A stretch of 64,000 bases of DNA from CAYQEC01 sp964416425 (GCA_964416425.1 CAYQEC010000010.1:19034-83033); one strand, 5' to 3'. Positions 1 to 9,440 are shown, numbered from the stretch's first letter. Program-made: numbers and translations. Notes: generated from the letters alone by a model not told the origin.

Positions 1-1
1 C

Positions 2-1909
2 CGGGCCCGCTCGGTGCTGCAGGACGTCGGTAAGGCCTTCGGGCTCACCCAGGCCCAGGTGAACGGCCTCACCAAGTACGTCGACACCCGCAACCCGCAG
101 ACGCTGCGCGACCACACCGAGCTGCCCGCCGGCCTCACCGCCGACCTCATCTACGACGTGTGCCGCCGCCTCGACGGGTTCCCCCGCCATCTCGGGATCC
201 ACTCCGGGGGCATGGTGGTGGCGCGGCGGCCGCTGTGGGAGGTGGTGCCCCTCGAATGGGGCCGGATGGAGGACCGCTCCGTGCTGCAGTGGGACAAGGA
301 CGACTGCGCCACCATGGGCATCGTCAAGTTCGACCTCCTCGCCCTCGGCGCCCTCAACGCCCTCCACCTCTCGGTGGACGCCATCGAGGAGGTCCACGGC
401 ATCACCCTCGACCTCGCCACCCTTCCGCAGGAGCCCGTCGTCTACGACATGCTCACCCGGGCCGACACGGTGGGGGTGTTCCAGGTGGAGTCCCGGGCCC
501 AGATGGCGACCCTGCCCAAGATGAAGCCACGCACCTTCTACGACCTCGCCATCGAGGTCGCCCTCATCCGGCCCGGACCGATCCAGGGCCACTCGGTGCA
601 TCCCTTCCTGCGTCGCCGCAACGGGCAGGAGGAGATCCGCTACCCGCACCCGGCGACCGAGCCGATCCTGCGCAAGACGCTCGGGGTGCCGGTGTTCCAG
701 GAGCAGCTCATGGAACTGGCCCGGATCTGTGCCGGGTTCACCGCCGGCCAGTCGGACCGGCTCCGCCAGGCGATGACCCACAAGCGCTCCGCCGAGGCGA
801 TGGGGCGGCTGCGGGACGAGGTCTACGCCGGGATGGCGGGGAACGGGATCAGCGGCGCCGCCGCCGACGAGATCTGGGAGAAGCTCCAGGGGTTCGCCTC
901 CTTCGGTTTCCCCGAGAGCCACTCGGTCTCGTTCGCCTTCATCGTGTACGCCACCTCCTGGCTCAAGTACCACTGGCCGGCCGAGTTCTTCGCCGGGGTG
1001 CTCAACGCCCAGCCGATGGGCTTCTACAGCCCCAACACTCTCATCCAGGACGCCCTCCACCACGGGGTGCTGGTGGAGCCGCCCGACATCAACCGCTCCG
1101 ACTTCGACTGCACGGTGGAGCCGGCGCCGGCCGACCCCGACGACGTCGCCGAGTACGCCGGCATGCGGTGGCGCCGGGGGAGGGGACCGGTGGACGACCC
1201 GCTGCGGCCGGCGGTGGCGCTCCGGGTGGGTCTGCGCTACGTGCGCGGCCTGGGCGATGCCGAAATCACCCGAGTAGAGGCCGCCCGCCAGGTCGCCGGG
1301 CCGTTCACCTCACCCGAGGACCTGGCCCACCGCACCGGGCTCCCGGTGGATCCCCTCGAGGCATTGGCGGCCTCGGGGGCGCTGGTGCCGCTCGGTCTGG
1401 GTCGCCGCTCCGGCATGTGGGCGGCGGGGTCGCTGGCCCGCCTCGGCCCGGAACGGCTCGCCCTGGCCGAGGGCGTCGCCGCCCCGGCCCTCCCCGCCAT
1501 GAGCCCGGTCGAGGAGATGCAGGCCGACCTGTGGTCCACCGGCATCTCCCCCCGCCATCCGGTGTCGTTCCTCCGCTCCCGGCTGGAGGCGGAGGGCTGC
1601 CTGACGGTGGCCGCCGCCCTGGCGCTGCGCAGGCACGGGCGGCGGGCCCGGGTGGGCGGCGTCATCACCCACCGGCAACGTCCCAGCACCGCAGCCGGGG
1701 TGCGCTTCCTCAACCTGGAGGACGAGACCGGGCTGCTCAACGTGGTGGTGCTGCCGCAGGTGTGGGACGCCCACTACGAGGTGGCCCGCAAGGCGATCGG
1801 GGTGGTGATCGACGGCGTGCTGGAGTACCGGGACGGGGTCACCAACCTGGTGGCCCACCGCTTCGAGCGTTGGCCCGTCGCCGGGATCCGCTCCCGCGAC
1901 TTTCGCTAG
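2..1909 (+). CDS. dnaE2: Error-prone DNA polymerase III alpha subunit DnaE2/ImuC (5' end outside window)
   Basis: This is the C-terminal 635 residues of a DnaE2-type polymerase, which normally has about 1,050-1,100; the reading frame is open through the left edge. The visible part opens in the palm/fingers (RHLGIHSGGMVV, then VLQWDKDDCATMGIVKFDLL, whose KFDLL Asp matches the third catalytic Asp of C-family polymerases) and continues through the finger and helix-hairpin regions. It ends with an OB-fold (RARVGGVITHRQRP, then RFLNLEDETG). The PHP domain and the PDxDxDF motif lie outside the window. DnaE2 carries out mutagenic translesion synthesis as part of the SOS response, usually with ImuA'/ImuB, neither of which is visible here. 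Proximity to the LexA-boxed dinB fits a damage-tolerance neighbourhood. DnaE2 rather than DnaE1 is favoured by the short C-terminus and the HSGGMVV form. Confidence 0.93.
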   Translation, partial: RARSVLQDVGKAFGLTQAQVNGLTKYVDTRNPQTLRDHTELPAGLTADLIYDVCRRLDGFPRHLGIHSGGMVVARRPLWEVVPLEWGRMEDRSVLQWDKDDCATMGIVKFDLLALGALNALHLSVDAIEEVHGITLDLATLPQEPVVYDMLTRADTVGVFQVESRAQMATLPKMKPRTFYDLAIEVALIRPGPIQGHSVHPFLRRRNGQEEIRYPHPATEPILRKTLGVPVFQEQLMELARICAGFTAGQSDRLRQAMTHKRSAEAMGRLRDEVYAGMAGNGISGAAADEIWEKLQGFASFGFPESHSVSFAFIVYATSWLKYHWPAEFFAGVLNAQPMGFYSPNTLIQDALHHGVLVEPPDINRSDFDCTVEPAPADPDDVAEYAGMRWRRGRGPVDDPLRPAVALRVGLRYVRGLGDAEITRVEAARQVAGPFTSPEDLAHRTGLPVDPLEALAASGALVPLGLGRRSGMWAAGSLARLGPERLALAEGVAAPALPAMSPVEEMQADLWSTGISPRHPVSFLRSRLEAEGCLTVAAALALRRHGRRARVGGVITHRQRPSTAAGVRFLNLEDETGLLNVVVLPQVWDAHYEVARKAIGVVIDGVLEYRDGVTNLVAHRFERWPVAGIRSRDFR

Positions 1910-1923
1910 GACAGCAGCACCGC

Positions 1924-2508
1924 TCAGCAGTTGGCGGTGCCTGCCGCCGGGTCGCGTCCCAGTAGCCCGACGAGACGGTCGAGGGCGGGAGCGTCCTCCG
2001 GGACCTCGACCGCGGCACCGAACATGCCGTCGGCTCGCAGCACTCCCTCATCGAGGTGCTGCACCAGTTCCAGCGAGGCCGCCACGAGGTCGGGGTCGGG
2101 CTCGAAGGCCTGCCCGGTGGCGGTGGCGAGATCCCAGCCGTGCACCACGCCCTCGATCAACATCCACTCGGCGGCGGTCCGTCCCGACATCTCGCCCCAC
2201 GAGAAGGCGTAGACCTCCTCGAGGCGGGCCGGATCCGCCCAGGCGCGGCGGGCGTCGGCGACGGCGGCGGTGTAGACCGCGGCCGGGGACGGGGCCCGCA
2301 GGTCGAGTTCCTCCTCGTCCGGGTCGATGGGTCGCTCCGGGATGGAGGCGAACCAGCGGACGGCGCCGATCATGTGCCTGAGGAGGCGTTCCACGTCGTA
2401 GCGGGAGCACGGGGTGGGTTGATGCCACTGGTCGTCGCCGACGGCGGCGATGATCTCGCCGGTCAGGTCGGACGCCCGCTCCAGGAGAGTGGCGATCTCG
2501 ATCGTCAT
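1924..2508 (-). CDS. TIGR03086-like DinB/MDMPI-fold metal-binding protein
   Basis: 194 residues. The N-terminus has the pattern of the TIGR03086/maleylpyruvate-isomerase-like four-helix DinB fold: a helix, then WHQPTPCSRYDVERLLRHMIG, where PTPC and the LLRHMIG His are the family signature. A second His lies in GVVHGWDLATATGQ. These proteins bind a divalent metal and are often linked to mycothiol-dependent chemistry in actinobacteria; the substrate cannot be read from sequence. The ATG at 2508 has a strong Shine-Dalgarno AGGAGGT (complement of 2516-2522) 7 nt upstream. It lies convergent to dnaE2 and downstream of dinB on the same strand, with 49 bp between them, so it may be co-transcribed with dinB. 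It has no demonstrated role in DNA damage despite sharing the DinB fold name. Confidence 0.75.
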   Translation of the reverse strand: MTIEIATLLERASDLTGEIIAAVGDDQWHQPTPCSRYDVERLLRHMIGAVRWFASIPERPIDPDEEELDLRAPSPAAVYTAAVADARRAWADPARLEEVYAFSWGEMSGRTAAEWMLIEGVVHGWDLATATGQAFEPDPDLVAASLELVQHLDEGVLRADGMFGAAVEVPEDAPALDRLVGLLGRDPAAGTANC

Positions 2509-2557
2509 GGTCTACACCTCCTGCTCGCCCGCCGGCTTGCCCGTGGTGGGCGCCGCC

Positions 2558-3805
2558 TCAGCTCTCCCGCTCCGCCAACTCGCGGAAGGCGTCGGGGACC
2601 GTGCCCTCAGAGGAGAGCGCCACCGATGCGTACCCTACCGAGGTTCGACCGTAGCGGTCTCGGACGGCGTCGACCGAGCGGTCGAGTGCCCACCGCGCCG
2701 CCCCCCGCGACGTCCCGGGGCGGCGCCGCTCGTCGTCGAGGGCGAGGGGCAGCTCGAGCTGGAGCGCCGGCTCGTAGACGAGGTGGGACACCGAGATCGC
2801 CAGCAGCGAGATGGCCCGCTCGTCGGGGTGGTCGGCCAGGGCCGCCGTCACCAGAGACTCCGCCACTTCGGCGACGATGGCGGTCGCCGACACCGCGGCC
2901 GGGAGGGTGACCGACCGGGTGACGCTGCGGAGGTCGGCGAAGCGGACCCGGGCGGTGACAGTGCGCCCGGCCCGATCCTTGGCCCGCAGCCGGGCGGCGA
3001 CCCGGTCGGCGAGGTGGCGCAGCACCCGCCGGACGAGGGCGGGGTCGACGTCCCGCCGTCCCAGCGCCGACTGGGCACCGACCGACGAGGTCCGCCGGCC
3101 CCCGGTGACCGAACGCGGGTCGTGGTTCCAGGAGAGCAGGCCCAGCTTGGCGCCGGCGGCCCGGCCTAGGAACCGCTCCAGGGTGCGTCCCGGGGTGGTC
3201 GCCAGGTCGCCGATGGTGGTGATGCCGCGCTCGGCGAGGCGGGCCCGTGTCACCGGCCCCAACCCCCACAGCAGGTCGACCGGGAGCGGGTGGAGGAAGG
3301 CGAGTTCGTCGCCGGGCTCGACCACGAACAGGCCGTCGGGCTTGGCGACCTGGGAGGCGATCTTGGCGAGGTGCTTGGTGCGGGCCACCCCCACCGAGAC
3401 CGGCAGCCCGATCTCGTCGCAGACCCGGCGCCGGATGGCGGCGGCGATCGACGACGGCGGCCCGAAGAGGTGGACCGACCCGGTGACGTCGAGGAACGCC
3501 TCGTCGATCGAGATCCGCTCCACCGCCGGGGTGTAGTCCTCGAAGACGGCCATGACCCGGTCGGCGAGCCGCTGGTACTCGGCGAAGTGGCCGCCGACGA
3601 GCCGCAAGCCGGGGCACAACTCCCGGGCTCGACGCCCTGGCATCCCGCCCGACACCCCGAACGCCTTCGCCTCGTAGGAGGCGGCGAGCACCACCCCGCC
3701 GCCGACCGCGATCGGCTTGCCCCGCAGGGACGGGTCGAGCAGTTGCTCGACCGAGGCGTAGAAGGCGTCCAGGTCGGCATGGAGGATTGAGGCGGCGTCG
3801 CCCAT
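2558..3805 (-). CDS. dinB: DNA polymerase IV (Y-family translesion polymerase)
   Basis: 415 residues from the chosen start. The N-terminus ILHADLDAFYASVE carries the first catalytic Asp (D11), and RISIDEAFLDV carries the second acidic pair. The palm, fingers, helix-hairpin-helix (LLWGLGPVTRARL) and little-finger regions follow in normal order. It inserts nucleotides opposite damaged bases. The frame is open further upstream, but the ATG at 3805 gives the standard MGDAASILHADLD beginning and sits 6 nt after a TACGAT -10 element, implying a leaderless transcript. A LexA-type palindrome (3819-3834) is placed just upstream of that -10. With dnaE2 nearby, this makes a compact translesion block. 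Confidence 0.93.
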   Translation of the reverse strand: MGDAASILHADLDAFYASVEQLLDPSLRGKPIAVGGGVVLAASYEAKAFGVSGGMPGRRARELCPGLRLVGGHFAEYQRLADRVMAVFEDYTPAVERISIDEAFLDVTGSVHLFGPPSSIAAAIRRRVCDEIGLPVSVGVARTKHLAKIASQVAKPDGLFVVEPGDELAFLHPLPVDLLWGLGPVTRARLAERGITTIGDLATTPGRTLERFLGRAAGAKLGLLSWNHDPRSVTGGRRTSSVGAQSALGRRDVDPALVRRVLRHLADRVAARLRAKDRAGRTVTARVRFADLRSVTRSVTLPAAVSATAIVAEVAESLVTAALADHPDERAISLLAISVSHLVYEPALQLELPLALDDERRRPGTSRGAARWALDRSVDAVRDRYGRTSVGYASVALSSEGTVPDAFRELAERES

Positions 3806-3811
3806 GGCCCC

Positions 3812-3834
3812 ATCGTAATCGAACAGGTGTTCGG
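3812..3834 (-). promoter_or_regulatory. LexA (SOS) box and -10 element of dinB
   Basis: CGAACAGGTGTTCG at 3820-3833 fits the actinobacterial SOS box (GAAC-N4-GTTC; 12 of 14 positions symmetrical). It abuts the -10 element TACGAT (complement of 3812-3817), 6 nt upstream of the dinB ATG. LexA bound here would cover the -10/-35 spacer. The site could in principle also act on the divergent aldo/keto reductase gene starting at 3920, but its position fits dinB best. Confidence 0.85.
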
Positions 3835-3919
3835 TCCCCAAGCGGAAGGACGTCCGCCCTCTGCCCCCGGCCGCGGCGGGACGTACCATCGGGATCACGA
3901 GAACGGTTCGGGAGGAATC

Positions 3920-4888
3920 ATGGAGCGGCGGCTGGGACGATCGGGAATCACGGTGTCGGCGCTGGGCATGGGGACCTGGGCCATCGGCGGTCCCTGGACC
4001 TCGGGCGGCGGACCGGCCGGCTGGGGCGAGGTCGACGATGCGGAATCGGTGGAGGCGCTACGGGCCGCCTTCGACCGGGGCATCACCTTCTTCGACACCG
4101 CCGCCAACTACGGGGCGGGGTGGGCGGAGCAGATCGTGGCTCGGGCGTTCGCCGACCACCGCGACCAGGTCGTGATCGCCACCAAGTTCGGCTACCGGGT
4201 CGACGAGGCCGCCAAGGACGTCGGCGGCTACGACGAGGACGAGGTCGTCGATCGGCTCCCGGTGGACTGCGAGGCCAGCCTGCGCCGGCTCGGGACCGAC
4301 GTCATCGATGTGTACCAGTTCCACGTCAACGAGTACCCGGTGGAGAAGGCGGCGGCGGTGCGCGACGCCCTCGAGGACCTGGCGGCAGCCGGCAAGATCC
4401 GCTGGTACGGCTGGAGCACCGACAACCCCGCCGGAGCCCGGGTGTTCGCCGCCGGCGCCCACTGCGCCACGGTGCAGGCCAACATGAACGTGATCCACGA
4501 CGCCCCCGGCATCCTGGCGGTGTGCGACGAGTTCGACCTGGCCTGCATCAACCGGGGGCCGCTCGGCATGGGCCTGCTCACCGGAAAGTACCGCAAGGAC
4601 ACCGTGTTCCCGGGCAACGACGTGCGCTCCGCCACCTGGTTCCAGGAGGGCTTCCAGGCTCCGATCATGGAGCATCTCGACGCCATCCGGGGCATCCTCA
4701 CCAGTGAGGGGCGCACCCTCGCCCAGGGAGCCCTTGCCTGGCTGTGGGGCCGCAGCGAGCGCACGATCCCGATCCCGGGGGTGCGCACCGTCGCCCAGGT
4801 CGCGGAGAACGCGGCAGCGCTCTCCTTCGGACCGCTGACTCCCGACCAGATGGCCGAGATCCACGCTCTGCTCGGTCGTTCCGCCTAG
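3920..4888 (+). CDS. Aldo/keto reductase
   Basis: 322 residues, full length for the family. The (beta/alpha)8 NAD(P)H-dependent oxidoreductase tetrad is visible: D59 and Y64 in FFDTAANYG, K89 in IATKFG and H135 in YQFHVNEY. The C-terminal NADP-binding part includes SERTIPIPGVRTVAQVAEN. The start is set by the Shine-Dalgarno GGAGGAA at 3911-3917, 3 nt before the ATG at 3920. It reduces or oxidises carbonyls of sugars or small aldehydes; the YghZ/general-stress-like subgroup seems closest, but the substrate is unknown. It precedes the GH94 gene by 133 bp and a separate operator, so it may be its own transcription unit even though it could act on sugars released by that cluster. Confidence 0.88.
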   Translation: MERRLGRSGITVSALGMGTWAIGGPWTSGGGPAGWGEVDDAESVEALRAAFDRGITFFDTAANYGAGWAEQIVARAFADHRDQVVIATKFGYRVDEAAKDVGGYDEDEVVDRLPVDCEASLRRLGTDVIDVYQFHVNEYPVEKAAAVRDALEDLAAAGKIRWYGWSTDNPAGARVFAAGAHCATVQANMNVIHDAPGILAVCDEFDLACINRGPLGMGLLTGKYRKDTVFPGNDVRSATWFQEGFQAPIMEHLDAIRGILTSEGRTLAQGALAWLWGRSERTIPIPGVRTVAQVAENAAALSFGPLTPDQMAEIHALLGRSA

Positions 4889-4900
4889 CCTGAGGGCTCC

Positions 4901-4914
4901 CGGGAGCGCTTCCA
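4901..4914. promoter_or_regulatory. CebR/CelR-like operator (LacI family)
   Basis: The 14-mer CGGGAGCGCTTCCA matches 12 of 14 bases of the cellobiose-responsive CebR/CelR operator known from Streptomyces and Thermobifida (TGGGAGCGCTCCCA) and keeps the central AGCGCT. It lies about 110 bp upstream of the GH94 phosphorylase gene. No LacI-type regulator gene is in the window, so the cognate repressor must be elsewhere. Relief by cellobiose is the expected mode in the known systems; here it is inferred. Confidence 0.65.
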
Positions 4915-5021
4915 GCGGCCCCGGGGAAGGATTCGACGGCCCGGAGGGGAGCGGCGATCATGCCCATCGGCTGTGCCGCTTCCCGTCCGGCGCAGACGCA
5001 GGCAGACCCCAGGAGACGACT

Positions 5022-7463
5022 ATGCACTTCGGGCACTTCGACGACGAGCGGCGTGAATACGTCATCACCCGGCCGGACACGCCCTTGCCGTGGATCAACT
5101 ACCTGGGGAGCGAGGCGTACTTCGGGATCATCACCAACACCGCCGGGGGATACTCCTTCTACCAGGACGCCCGGCTGCGGCGCCTCACCCGCTACCGCTA
5201 CAACGGGGTGCCCTACGACGCCGGAGGCCGCTACCTCTACCTGCGCGACGAGGCGGACGGGACCTTCTGGTCGCCCAGCTGGCAGCCGACCCGGACCGAC
5301 CTCGACTCCTACGAGTGCCGGCACGGCCTCGGCTACACCGTCATCAGCTCCTCCTTCGCCGGCATCGAGGCGAGCACCCGCTACTTCGTGCCGGTGGGAG
5401 AGAACCTCGAGGTGTGGGACCTGACCCTCACCAACACCCGCGACGAGGCGGCCGAACTCTCGCTGTTCTCCGCCATCGAGTTCGCCCTGTGGGACGCCAA
5501 CGACGACGCCACCAACTTCCAGCGCAACCTCAACATCGCCGAGGTGGAGGTGGTCGACGGGGTCATCTACCACAAGACCGAGTACCGGGAGCGGCGTGAC
5601 CACTTCGCCTTCTTCGCCTGCTCGGAGGATGTGGCCGGCTTTGACACCCAGCGCCGCTTCTTCCTCGGTCCCTACCGCGGATGGGACGCCCCCCTCGTCG
5701 TCGAGCGGGGTGAGGCGACGAACTCGATCGCCATCGGGTGGGCCCCGTTCGGCTCCCACCACGTCCGGGTGGCGCTGGCGCCCGGAGAGCGCAAGCGGAT
5801 CCTGTTCGTGCTCGGCTACCAGGAGAACCTGCGCGACCGGAAGTTCGATCCACCGGACAGCCAGGTGATCAACAAGGAGCGGGTCCTGCCGGTCATCGCC
5901 CGCCAGCTCGACCCCGCCCACGTCGACCGCCAGGTCGCCGAGCTGAGCGAGTACTGGGATCGGGTGCTGGGGGCCCTTCAGGTGAAGACTCCCGACGTGC
6001 ACACCGACCGCATGGTCAACACCTGGAACGCCTACCAGAACATGGTCACCTTCAACCTGTCCCGCTCCGCCTCGCTGTTCGAGTCGGGGGTGGGGAGGGG
6101 GATGGGGTTCCGTGACTCCGCCCAGGATCTGGTCGGGTTCGTGCACATGGTGCCGGAGCGGGCCCGGGAACGGCTGCTCGACCTCGCCGCCACCCAGCTC
6201 GAGACGGGCGGCGCCTACCACCAGTACCAGCCGCTCACCAAGCGGGGCAACGACGCCGTCGGCAGCGGCTTCAACGACGACCCGCTGTGGCTGGTCGTGG
6301 CGGTGGCCGCCTACCTCAAGGAGACGGGCGACTGGTCGCTGCTCGACGAGGCGGCGCCGTTCGACAACGAGCCGGGCACCGAGGCGCCGATGGAAGAGCA
6401 CCTGCGCCGCAGCATGGGCTACACCCTCGCCAACCTCGGTCCGCACGGGCTCCCGCTCATCGGCCGGGCCGACTGGAACGACTGCCTCAACCTCAACACC
6501 TTCTCGGAGGAGCCGGGGGAGGCGTTCCAGACGGCGACCACCCGGGACGGCAAGGTCGCCGAGTCGGTCTTCATCGCCGGCATGTTCGTGCTGGTGGCCC
6601 AGGAGATGGCGGAGATCGCGGCACACCGCGGCCACGCCGGCGAGGCGGAGGAATACTGCCGGGCCGGGGAGCGGATGACGGCCACCGTCGACGAGCACGG
6701 TTGGGACGGCGAGTGGTTCCGGCGAGCCTACGACGCCTTCGGCGAGCCGGTCGGGGCCGCCACCTGTGTCGAGGGGCAGATCTTCGTCGAGCCCCAGGGC
6801 ATGTGCGGCATGGCCGGGATCGGGTTGGAGGACGGGCGCCTCGCCCGGGCGATGGAGGTCGTCAACGAACGCCTCGCCACCCCCCACGGCATCGTGCTGC
6901 ACCAGCCGGCCTTCACCCATTACTACCTGAACCTGGGGGAGATCACCTCCTACCCACCCGGGTACAAGGAGAACGCCGGGGTGTTCTGCCACACCAACCC
7001 GTGGATCATGATCTGCGAGACCATGCTCGGCCACGCGGACCTGGCCCATGACTACTACCTGCGGATCAATCCCTCCGCCCGCGAGGACCTCAGCGAGATC
7101 CACCGCTCGGAGCCGTACGTCTACGGCCAGATGATCGCCGGCAAGGACGCCCCGACCCACGGGGAGGCGAAGAACTCGTGGCTGACCGGGACCGCCGCGT
7201 GGAACTACGCCGCCATCACCCAGTGGATCCTCGGCATCCGTGCCGAGCACGACGGGCTGCGGGTCCACCCGGTGGTGCCGGCGGCGTGGGACGGCTTCAC
7301 CGCTACCCGGGTGTTCCGCGGCGTCACCTTCACGATCACGGTGCGGCGCACCGGGCCCGGCAACGCAGTGACGCTGCAGGTCGACGGCGCCGCGGTCGAA
7401 GGGGACCTGGTGCCGGTGCCGACCGGGCGGGACCGCGTCGAGATCGAGGCCCTGATCGGGTAG
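5022..7463 (+). CDS. Cellobiose phosphorylase-like GH94 glycoside phosphorylase
   Basis: 813 residues, close to characterised cellobiose phosphorylases (about 810-825), with no signal peptide, so cytoplasmic. The order is an N-terminal beta-sandwich (NYLGSEAYFGIITNTAGGYS, then the LDSYECRHGLGYT region), a linker and the (alpha/alpha)6 catalytic barrel. RADWNDCLNLN (about residues 482-492) carries the general-acid Asp. The enzyme would split cellobiose with phosphate into glucose and glucose-1-phosphate, saving one ATP. The ATG follows AGGAG at 5011-5015 by 6 nt. A CebR-like box lies upstream. The GH3 gene begins 21 bp after the stop, so the two are probably one operon. Another GH94 specificity (for example chitobiose) cannot be excluded, but the active-site neighbourhood reads as cellobiose phosphorylase. 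Confidence 0.88.
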   Translation: MHFGHFDDERREYVITRPDTPLPWINYLGSEAYFGIITNTAGGYSFYQDARLRRLTRYRYNGVPYDAGGRYLYLRDEADGTFWSPSWQPTRTDLDSYECRHGLGYTVISSSFAGIEASTRYFVPVGENLEVWDLTLTNTRDEAAELSLFSAIEFALWDANDDATNFQRNLNIAEVEVVDGVIYHKTEYRERRDHFAFFACSEDVAGFDTQRRFFLGPYRGWDAPLVVERGEATNSIAIGWAPFGSHHVRVALAPGERKRILFVLGYQENLRDRKFDPPDSQVINKERVLPVIARQLDPAHVDRQVAELSEYWDRVLGALQVKTPDVHTDRMVNTWNAYQNMVTFNLSRSASLFESGVGRGMGFRDSAQDLVGFVHMVPERARERLLDLAATQLETGGAYHQYQPLTKRGNDAVGSGFNDDPLWLVVAVAAYLKETGDWSLLDEAAPFDNEPGTEAPMEEHLRRSMGYTLANLGPHGLPLIGRADWNDCLNLNTFSEEPGEAFQTATTRDGKVAESVFIAGMFVLVAQEMAEIAAHRGHAGEAEEYCRAGERMTATVDEHGWDGEWFRRAYDAFGEPVGAATCVEGQIFVEPQGMCGMAGIGLEDGRLARAMEVVNERLATPHGIVLHQPAFTHYYLNLGEITSYPPGYKENAGVFCHTNPWIMICETMLGHADLAHDYYLRINPSAREDLSEIHRSEPYVYGQMIAGKDAPTHGEAKNSWLTGTAAWNYAAITQWILGIRAEHDGLRVHPVVPAAWDGFTATRVFRGVTFTITVRRTGPGNAVTLQVDGAAVEGDLVPVPTGRDRVEIEALIG

Positions 7464-7484
7464 GCCCGATCCGGGGGAGGCGTC

Positions 7485-9440
7485 ATGCCGGCACGAGGGC
7501 GCATCGCAGCCACGGCGGTCGTGGTGGCGGCGGCGCTGCTCGCCGGCTGCACCGGCTCTGGCTCGGGTGGGGCCGCCACGACCACCACCACCGGCGGCGG
7601 GACGAGCACGACGGCCGCCCCCGGAGGCGCGGTGGAGGCCTCTGCCGTCTACCTCGACCCGGCGGCGCCGGTGGAGGACCGGGTCGAGGATCTGCTGGCC
7701 AGGATGACCCTCGCCGAGAAGATCGGCCAAATGACCCAGGTGGACCAGAGCAGGATGCGCCCCGGGGACGTCGCCGCTTTCGCCATCGGGTCGGTCCTGA
7801 GCGGGGGCGGTGGCTACCCGCCCACCAACAACGCTCGGAACTGGGCGGCGATGGTCGACGGCTTCCAGCGGGAGGCGATGGCGACCCGGCTCGGGATCCC
7901 GCTGCTGTACGGGGTCGACGCCATCCACGGCCACAACAACGTGCGCGGCGCCACCATCTTTCCGCAGGAGGTGGGGCTGGGCGCCGCCGGTGACCCCGAC
8001 CTGGTGCGGCGGGTCGCGACGGCCACCGCGGCCGAGATGGCCGCCACCGGCATCCACTGGAACTTCGCCCCGGTGCTGGCGGTGCCACAGGACATCCGGT
8101 GGGGCCGTTCCTACGAGGCCTACGGGGAGGACACGGATCTGGTGGCGACTCTGGGAGCCGCCGCGATCGAGGGCATGCAGGGCGCCGACCTGGGCGATCC
8201 ACTCACGGTGGCGGCGACCCCGAAGCACTACGTCGGGGACGGCGGCACCACTTGGGGCAGCGCCACCACCAGCGGTGGTCCGATCGACCAGGGCGACACC
8301 CGGGTCGACGAGGAGACGCTGCGGGCGGTGCACCTCGCCCCCTACCTCGACGCCCTCGCCGCCGGCGCCGAGGTGGTGATGGCGACGTTCTCGAGTTGGA
8401 ACGGGACCAAGGTCCACGCCGACCACTTCCTCCTCACCGACCTGCTGAAAGGGGAGCTGGGATTCGACGGCTTCGTCGTCTCCGACTTCCGGGCCATCGA
8501 CCAGATCTCGCCCGACTACTCCCAGGCCGTCGTCACCGCCATCAACGCCGGCATCGACATGAACATGGTCCCCTACGACTACCCCCGCTTCATCGGGACG
8601 CTCACCACCGCGGTCGGTAACGGCGACGTGACGCAGGAGCGGATCGACGACGCGGTGCGCCGCATCCTCCGGGTCAAGTTCGAGCTGGGGTTGTTCGAGC
8701 AGCCCTACTCCGACCCGGAGCTGCTCGATCAGGTCGGCTCCGACGAGCACCGGGCATTGGCACGGGAGGCGGTGCGCCGATCCCTCGTCCTGCTCGAGAA
8801 CAACGGCGACGTGCTCCCGCTCGGACCGGACGACACGGTCGTGCTCGTCGCCGGCATCCCGGCCGACGACATCGGGATCCAGTCGGGGGGATGGACCATC
8901 GAATGGCAGGGACGGCGCGGCACCATCACCCCGGGCACCACCATCCTGGCGGGCCTCGAGGAGGTGGCCCCCGCCGGGACGACGATCATCTACGCCGCCG
9001 ACGGTGTCCCCGACCCCGGGGTGGAGCCCGACGTGTGCATCGGGGTGGTGGGGGAGCGCCCCTACGCCGAGTACCAGGGTGACAGCGCCGACCTGGCGCT
9101 GCCGCAAGCCGATCTCGCCGCGGTCGACGCCCTCGCCGAGTGTTGTGAGCGGCTGGTGGTCGTGATCGTGGCGGGCCGTCCGGTGATGATCACCGATCGC
9201 ATCGACGAGTGGGACACGGTGGTGATGGCGTGGCTGCCCGGCTCCGAGGGGGGCGGCGTCGCCGACATGCTCTTCGGCCGGGAGCCGTTCACCGGTCGGC
9301 TGCCCTACACCTGGCCCCGCACCCTCGACCAGCTCCCCTTGGGCGCCCTCGCCGCCGGCGGGGAGGAGCCGCTCTTCCCGTTCGGCTTCGGCTTCGACGC
9401 CGGGACCTGGCTGGGGGGGCTCCGCCCCACGTGGCGATGA
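7485..9440 (+). CDS. Secreted lipoprotein beta-glucosidase, GH3
   Basis: 651 residues. The N-terminus is a lipoprotein signal with lipobox LAGC (C22), followed by a Thr/Gly-rich linker (residues about 25-50), so the enzyme is tethered outside the cytoplasmic membrane. The GH3 TIM barrel follows (MTLAEKIGQMTQVDQ; HYVGDGGTTWG; nucleophile D334 in VVSDFRAID), then the alpha/beta sandwich (LVLLENNGDVLPL and a C-terminal LPYTWPR). This two-domain length resembles exo-beta-glucan hydrolases and cellodextrinases. It should trim cellodextrins or beta-glucans to glucose or cellobiose for uptake. GGGGGAGG at 7473-7480 supports the ATG. It sits between GH94 and GH1, giving external and internal steps of the same sugar route. 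No matching sugar ABC transporter is in the window. Confidence 0.9.
   Translation: MPARGRIAATAVVVAAALLAGCTGSGSGGAATTTTTGGGTSTTAAPGGAVEASAVYLDPAAPVEDRVEDLLARMTLAEKIGQMTQVDQSRMRPGDVAAFAIGSVLSGGGGYPPTNNARNWAAMVDGFQREAMATRLGIPLLYGVDAIHGHNNVRGATIFPQEVGLGAAGDPDLVRRVATATAAEMAATGIHWNFAPVLAVPQDIRWGRSYEAYGEDTDLVATLGAAAIEGMQGADLGDPLTVAATPKHYVGDGGTTWGSATTSGGPIDQGDTRVDEETLRAVHLAPYLDALAAGAEVVMATFSSWNGTKVHADHFLLTDLLKGELGFDGFVVSDFRAIDQISPDYSQAVVTAINAGIDMNMVPYDYPRFIGTLTTAVGNGDVTQERIDDAVRRILRVKFELGLFEQPYSDPELLDQVGSDEHRALAREAVRRSLVLLENNGDVLPLGPDDTVVLVAGIPADDIGIQSGGWTIEWQGRRGTITPGTTILAGLEEVAPAGTTIIYAADGVPDPGVEPDVCIGVVGERPYAEYQGDSADLALPQADLAAVDALAECCERLVVVIVAGRPVMITDRIDEWDTVVMAWLPGSEGGGVADMLFGREPFTGRLPYTWPRTLDQLPLGALAAGGEEPLFPFGFGFDAGTWLGGLRPTWR

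Noticed and set aside
1924..3805. TIGR03086-like gene as a third translesion gene because of the DinB fold name
   Set aside because: The DinB fold superfamily is named after a different Bacillus protein and is unrelated to polymerase IV; only possible co-transcription links them.
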